Assembly (NCBI GenBank): GCA_036796555.1 | Contig: DAIRCS010000015.1 | Span: 1 to 46,411, forward strand | Direction: 5' to 3' | Length of the DNA stretch: 46,411 bases | From: JAJXWB01 sp036796555 | GTDB taxonomy: Bacteria; Pseudomonadota; Alphaproteobacteria; Rhizobiales; Beijerinckiaceae | Shown here: in pieces, positions 40,490 to 46,411 of the stretch | Layout of the letters: each line of letters starts with the position of its first letter | Position numbering within the stretch: the stretch's first letter is position 1 | Position numbers and translations under genes: made by a program | Notes under the pieces: generated by a model | The model's database searches: none | The model's input: the letters and a program-made list of their open reading frames with translations, nothing else | Told to the model about the DNA's origin: nothing

Positions 40490-41272
40490 TTGGCGGAGAC
40501 AATCAGCGTGGAACGGCGCGGCGCCGTGACGACGATCGCCATCGCGCGTCCGGATCGCCGCAATGCGCTGAACGAGAGCGTCGCGGAGGAGATCGTCGCT
40601 GTGCTCGATGGAGCGGAGCGGGACGGCGCGTGCCGCGCGATAGTGCTTACCGGCGTCGGCGACCGCGCTTTCTGCGCTGGCGGCGATCTGCAGCCGGGCG
40701 CGGACGGAACGCCCTTCACGATCGACGTCGCCGATCCCCGCCACTATGTCGTGCGCCTGCTCAAGCGCATGGACGCCTGCCGTCTCCCGCTCGTCGCGCG
40801 CGTCAACGGAGCGGCGCTCGCCGGCGGGCTCGGTCTCGTCTGCGCCTGCGATCTCGTCGTGGCCGACGAGAGGGCGATCTTTGGCGTGACTGAAGTGAAG
40901 GTCGGGCTCTTCCCGATGATGATCCTTCCCTATCTCCTGCGCTCGATCCCCCACAAGAACCTGATGGAGCTCTGCCTCACCGGCGATCCCGTCAAGGCGG
41001 ACGAAGCGAAAGCGATCGGCCTCGTCAACCACATCGCGCCCGCCGGCGAACTCGACGCACGGACTGATTGGCTCGTCTCGCGCATCGTCGACAAGTCGCC
41101 GACCGGCATCCGCCTCGGCAAGCAGGCGCTGACGAAGATCCGCGAGATGAGCACGGAGAGCGCGCTCGAATATGCGCAATTCATGCTCGCCAACATGGCG
41201 CGCACGCAAGATGCGATCGAAGGCTTCGCCGCCTTCAACGAGAAGCGCGCGCCGAACTGGACCGGCAAATGA
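40490..41272 (+). CDS. Enoyl-CoA hydratase/isomerase family protein (LiuC/AtuE-like position)
   Basis: A 260-residue crotonase-fold protein. Oxyanion-hole parts are AFCAGGDL and NGAALAGGLGL. Of the two catalytic Glu of crotonase, the second is kept (TEVKVGLFP) but the first is replaced (GGLGLVCACD, Gly for Glu). The start is TTG with GGAGAGG 5 bases upstream. In liu/atu pathways this step hydrates 3-methylglutaconyl- or isohexenylglutaconyl-CoA. It overlaps the atuA-type gene by 4 bases. Confidence 0.85.
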   Translation: MAETISVERRGAVTTIAIARPDRRNALNESVAEEIVAVLDGAERDGACRAIVLTGVGDRAFCAGGDLQPGADGTPFTIDVADPRHYVVRLLKRMDACRLPLVARVNGAALAGGLGLVCACDLVVADERAIFGVTEVKVGLFPMMILPYLLRSIPHKNLMELCLTGDPVKADEAKAIGLVNHIAPAGELDARTDWLVSRIVDKSPTGIRLGKQALTKIREMSTESALEYAQFMLANMARTQDAIEGFAAFNEKRAPNWTGK

Positions 41273-43100
41273 GCGGACGGCCGCAGAGGATCGTCCGCAT
41301 CGGCGGCGGCGCAGGCTTCTGGGGCGACACGGCCGAGGGCCCGGCGCAACTCGTGCGCGCCGGCGTCGATTATTTGGCGCTCGACTATCTCGCCGAGATC
41401 ACCATGTCGATCCTCGCCCGGATGAAGGCGAGGGATCCGGCGCTGGGCTACGCCACCGACTTCGTGTCGCATGTGATGAAACCGCTCGCCCGCGAAATCG
41501 CGGATCGCGACGTGAAGGTGATCGCCAACGCCGGCGGCGTAAATCTCGAGGCATGCCGCGACGCGCTGCAGGCGGCGCTGACCGAACAGGGCGTCAAGCT
41601 CAAGATCGCCATCGTACGCGGCGACGATCTGATGGCGAAGATCGAGCTGCTACGCGCGGCAGGCGTGCGGGAGATGTTCCGCGGCGAACCCCTGCCGGAG
41701 AAACTCGCCAGCGTGAACGCCTATCTCGGCGCCTTTCCGATCGCCGCCGCGCTCGACGCTGGCGCGCAGGTCGTTCTCACCGGCCGCTGCGTCGATTCCG
41801 CGCTTGCGCTCGGGCCGCTCATCCACGAATTCGGCTGGCGCGCGCAGGATTACGATCTTCTCTCGGCTGGCGCGCTGGTCGGCCATCTCATCGAATGCGG
41901 CGCACAGGCGACCGGTGGCATCGTCACGGACTGGTGCGACATCGAAGGTTGGGACCATATGGGCTTTCCTATCGCCGAATGCCGCGCCGACGGAACATTC
42001 GAAATCGTCAAGCCCGAGGGCACGGGCGGTCTCGTATCTGTCGCGACCATCGCCGAACAGATGACCTATGAGGTCGGCGATCCCGCAGCCTATATCGTGC
42101 CCGACGTCGTCTGCGACTGGCGCGATATACGTGTCGAGCAGACAGGCAAGAACCGCGTGCGCGTGTCTGGCGCGCGCGGGCGGGCGCCGACACGCGCCTA
42201 CAAGGCGAGCGCAACCTACAGCGACGGATTTCGCGCGTCGGCGACCATGATGATCGTCGGCCGCGAGGCGCGGGCGCGCGCGGACGCCGTAGGCCAGGCG
42301 ATCATCGCCCGCGCGACGCGCCTTATGCAGGCGGCTGGATTTGCGCCCTTCGCCGAGACCTCGATCGAAATCATCGGCGCGGAGGCGAGCTTCGGCGCAA
42401 ACAGCCGCGCGCAGGCGGCGCGCGAAGTCGTGCTGAAGATCGGCGTTCGTCACGCACAGCGCGGCGCGCTGGAGATTTTTGCGCGCGAAATTTATCCGGC
42501 CGCCACCGCCATGGCGCAAAGCATCACTGGTTTCTCAGGCGGTCGACCCGAGCCGCAGCCGGTCGTGCGTCTCTTCTCCTTTCTCGTCGATCGCGCCGAG
42601 GCGCCGGCGCAGGTCGAGATCGACGGACACACGATCGATATCGCGGATCGTGCGCCGAACGACACGGGCGAGACGCCGGTCGATCGCCCGGCGCCGCCGT
42701 CAGCCACGCTGCCCGCCGAGACGCGGCGCGTACCATTGATTGCGCTCGCTTACGGGCGCTCGGGCGACAAGGGCGACAACGCCAATATCAGCGTGATCGC
42801 GCGCCGCCCGGAATTCATCGAAGTCATCCGCGCGGGCGTCACGCCGGAAAGGGTGCGCGAGTACATGGCGCATTTCGTGGAGGGCGACGTCGAGCGCTTC
42901 GAATGGCCGGGGCTCGGCGGATTCAACTTCCTCCTTCACCGCGCGCTCGGAGGCGGCGGCGTCGCCTCTCTGCGCCACGATCCGCAGGGCAAGGCCTTCG
43001 CCCAGATCCTGCTGGACATGGAAACGCCCGTGCCGGCTACATGGCTTGCGCCGGGAGGCCTGCTCGCCGGCTGGAACGACACGACCGGAGGAAACGCAGC

Positions 43101-43104
<4 letters not shown>
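41269..43104 (+). CDS. atuA: AtuA-type acyclic terpene utilisation protein (DUF1446 family)
   Basis: A 611-residue protein beginning VRIGGGAGFWGDTAEGPAQL, the hallmark of AtuA/DUF1446. The large N-terminal domain (about 1-450, including VIANAGGVNLEAC and LTGRCVDSALALGPL) is followed by the small C-terminal AtuA-like domain (about 490-600; YGRSGDKGDNANISVIARRP). AtuA is required for growth on citronellol and geraniol in Pseudomonas, but its reaction is unknown; related proteins occur with other carboxylase clusters. It starts with ATG overlapping the hydratase stop, and its own stop overlaps the GTG of the biotin carboxylase. Confidence 0.88.
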
Positions 43105-44588
<1,484 letters not shown>

Positions 44589-44590
44589 CG

Positions 44591-45094
44591 ATGGCGCTTC
44601 ATCTGACTCTCGACGGCGAGCTGCATGAGATCGAGATTGTCCGGCGTCGACCGCGTCTGCGGTTGCGGGTCGACGGCCGCGAATACGAGATCGCCGATGA
44701 GGCGCGCAGCGCGATCGGCTCCGTCACGATCGACGAAGAAAGCGTCGCCTATGCACGCGCGCTGGTTCCAGGCCAGCGCGAGACCTGCTTCGTGCGGCTC
44801 GACGGCCGTACGCTCGAGATCGGCCTGATCGACCCGCGCGCGGAAACGGCCGGGCGCGATCTCAGCCGCGACGAAGTGCATGCGCCCATGCCCGGCGCGA
44901 TCATTTCCGTCCACAAGGCCCCCGGTGAGACCGTCACACGCGGCGAGACGATCGTCACGATCGAGAGCATGAAGCTGCAGACGGCGTTGACCGCGCCGCG
45001 CGACGGGCGTCTGCTCGAAATCCTCAAGGGCGCCGGCGATAAATTCGACAAGGACGAATTGCTCGCGCGGCTCGCGCCCGAAGGCGGGGAATAG
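44591..45094 (+). CDS. Biotin carboxyl carrier protein of the acyl-CoA carboxylase
   Basis: A 167-residue protein with an N-terminal beta-rich part (about 1-85), probably the BT-like docking domain, and a C-terminal biotinyl domain. The biotin-accepting lysine is K128 in IESMKLQT, with Pro/Gly (MPGAI) 28 residues before it. The ATG at 44591 is preferred to 44576, which has no ribosome binding site. It corresponds to the C-terminal third of LiuD/AtuF-type alpha subunits, here as a separate gene. Confidence 0.9.
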   Translation: MALHLTLDGELHEIEIVRRRPRLRLRVDGREYEIADEARSAIGSVTIDEESVAYARALVPGQRETCFVRLDGRTLEIGLIDPRAETAGRDLSRDEVHAPMPGAIISVHKAPGETVTRGETIVTIESMKLQTALTAPRDGRLLEILKGAGDKFDKDELLARLAPEGGE

Positions 45095-45099
45095 GCATC

Positions 45100-46411
45100 A
45101 TGCGCCAGATCCAGTCGGCCATCTCGACGTCGAGCGCAGAATTCCGGCGCAACGAGGCGCACAATCGCGCGCTGGTCCAGGCCTTTCGCGAAAAGCAGGA
45201 AAAAGCGCGCCACCTACGGCCGCAGCGCGACCTCGACCGCCTCGCGAGCCAGGGCAAGATGCGCCCGCGCGAGCGCATCGAGAAGCTGCTCGATCCCGGA
45301 ACGCCCTTTCTCGAACTATCGTCGCTGGCCGCCAACATGGCCTATGATAGCGAGTCGCCCTCGGCGAGCTCCATCGTCGGCATCGGCGTCGTCAGCGGGC
45401 GCGAGGTCATCATCCGCGCCGACGATCCGAGCGTGAAGGGCGGCGCATGGTATCCGCTGACGACCAAGAAGATCGTGCGCGCGCTCGATATCGCTATCGA
45501 GAACAAGCTGCCCGTCGTTCACCTCTGCGATTCAGCCGGCGGCTTTCTGCCGCTGCAGTCGCAATTGTTTCCGGACAAATACAATGGCGGACGTATTTTC
45601 CGGAACCAGTCGATCTTGTCGAAGATGGGCGTCAAGCAATTGTCGCTCGTTTTCGGCCATTGCACGGCCGGCGGCGCTTATGTGCCTGCCCTATCCGATT
45701 ATAACGTCATCGTGCGCGGCGCGGGCGCGGTGTTTCTCGGCGGTCCGCCGCTGGTGCGCGCGGCCACCGGCGAGATATCGACAGTCGAGGATCTCGGCGG
45801 CGCCGACATGCATACGACCGTCAGCGGCGTCTGCGACTATCCCGCCGCCAACGAGGGCGAGGCGATCCTCATCGGCCGCGAGATTGTCGCGCAATGGGAC
45901 CGACCCGCCAAATGGACAGCGCAGCGCGACACGCCGGAGCCGCCCGCCTACGATCCGCATGAGCTTTACGGAATCCTGCCCGACGACATCAAGAAGCAGT
46001 TCGACATGCGCGAGATCATCGCGCGCATCGTCGACGGCAGCCGCTTTCACGAATATCAGCCGAACTACGGGACGACGCTTGTCTGTGGCTACGCCAACAT
46101 CTGGGGATACAAGGTCGGAATCCTCGCCAACAACGGCGTCCTCTTCAACGATTCCGCGCTCAAGGGAGCGCATTTCATCGAACTCTGCGACCAGAACAAC
46201 ACGCCGCTCGTTTTCCTGCAGAACATCACCGGCTATATGATCGGCCGCGAATACGAGCGTCGCGGCATATCGAAGGACGGCGCCAAGATGATCATGGCGC
46301 AGAGCTGCGCGCGCGTGCCGAAATTCACGATCATGTGCAACGGCTCCTTCGGCGCCGGCAATTACGGCATGTGCGGGCGCGCCTACGGACCGCGCTTCCT
46401 CTTCACCTGGC
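45100..46411 (+). CDS. Acyl-CoA carboxyltransferase beta subunit (methylcrotonyl/geranyl-CoA carboxylase type), 3' end outside the window
   Basis: The first 437 residues of a carboxyltransferase that normally has about 535. Visible are GKMRPRERIEKLLDPGTPF, the first oxyanion region CTAGGAYVPALSD followed by VFLGGPPLVRAATGE and EDLGGADMHT, and the second region NITGYMIGREYE and GSFGAGNYGMCGRAYGPRF. These are diagnostic of the MCC/GCC beta family and exclude propionyl-CoA carboxylase. Its neighbours (atuA-type gene, IVD-type dehydrogenase) fit either leucine/isovalerate or citronellol/geraniol breakdown; choosing needs the substrate-pocket residues compared with LiuB and AtuC. It follows the carrier gene by 5 bases. 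Confidence 0.93.
   Translation, partial: MRQIQSAISTSSAEFRRNEAHNRALVQAFREKQEKARHLRPQRDLDRLASQGKMRPRERIEKLLDPGTPFLELSSLAANMAYDSESPSASSIVGIGVVSGREVIIRADDPSVKGGAWYPLTTKKIVRALDIAIENKLPVVHLCDSAGGFLPLQSQLFPDKYNGGRIFRNQSILSKMGVKQLSLVFGHCTAGGAYVPALSDYNVIVRGAGAVFLGGPPLVRAATGEISTVEDLGGADMHTTVSGVCDYPAANEGEAILIGREIVAQWDRPAKWTAQRDTPEPPAYDPHELYGILPDDIKKQFDMREIIARIVDGSRFHEYQPNYGTTLVCGYANIWGYKVGILANNGVLFNDSALKGAHFIELCDQNNTPLVFLQNITGYMIGREYERRGISKDGAKMIMAQSCARVPKFTIMCNGSFGAGNYGMCGRAYGPRFLFTW

Overview
The window is GC-rich, tightly packed chromosome-like DNA. Gene content and protein style suggest an alphaproteobacterium, probably of the order Hyphomicrobiales (a Beijerinckiaceae/Methylocystaceae type would fit). 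That placement is inferred from recognition of protein families, not from a marker gene. I saw no rRNA, tRNA, CRISPR array, intact insertion sequence or phage gene.

Left end (1-5.6 kb): a potassium-ATPase operon on the minus strand (a 27-residue membrane peptide, then kdpF, kdpA and a kdpB cut by the window edge) faces a plus-strand operon of two small proteins and an OmpR-type response regulator. The space between them holds three copies of a direct repeat, TTTAYGC-N4-TTTAYGC. It has the same 11-bp geometry as the known E. coli KdpE operator. Each copy points at a different transcription unit, and one of these encodes an unlisted 35-residue membrane peptide.

6.0-20.2 kb: a complete nitrous oxide reductase locus of the clade II (Sec-exported, NosR-less) type. 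One plus-strand operon carries nosZ, two diheme cytochromes c, nosB, nosD, nosG, nosH, nosF, nosL, nosY, a MenA-type prenyltransferase and a TlpA-type thioredoxin, most overlapping by a few bases. Convergent to it lie sco (a copper chaperone) and a UbiE/MenG-type methyltransferase. Electrons would run from quinol through NosH and NosG to the cytochromes c and then NosZ. NosD/F/Y/L and Sco would supply copper and maturation. The two quinone-tail genes, menA and ubiE/menG, inside an N2O-reduction locus are the most striking feature of the window, because most alphaproteobacteria make only ubiquinone.

20.4-30.4 kb: an accessory, partly decayed region. It holds a two-subunit CoA-transferase, an AraC regulator, a junction where a TPR-type gene is broken into the 3' half of an acyl-CoA ligase, and the 3' half of an SDR gene. 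Next is an intact sulfur operon (metY, flavin reductase, TauD-type dioxygenase). It is followed by a cysK with two internal in-frame deletions, an intact cysE, and a frameshifted sufS-type remnant.

30.4-46.4 kb: a catabolic island for branched or terpenoid acyl-CoAs. A LivFKMHG-type ABC transporter operon has an acyl-CoA ligase built into it. It is followed by a TetR regulator, an SDR, an isovaleryl/citronellyl-type acyl-CoA dehydrogenase, and a plus-strand operon of enoyl-CoA hydratase, AtuA-type protein, biotin carboxylase, separate biotin carrier and carboxyltransferase (cut by the window end). Related palindromes, TAARTGAG half-sites, lie in both intergenic regions of the island and probably bind the TetR protein.
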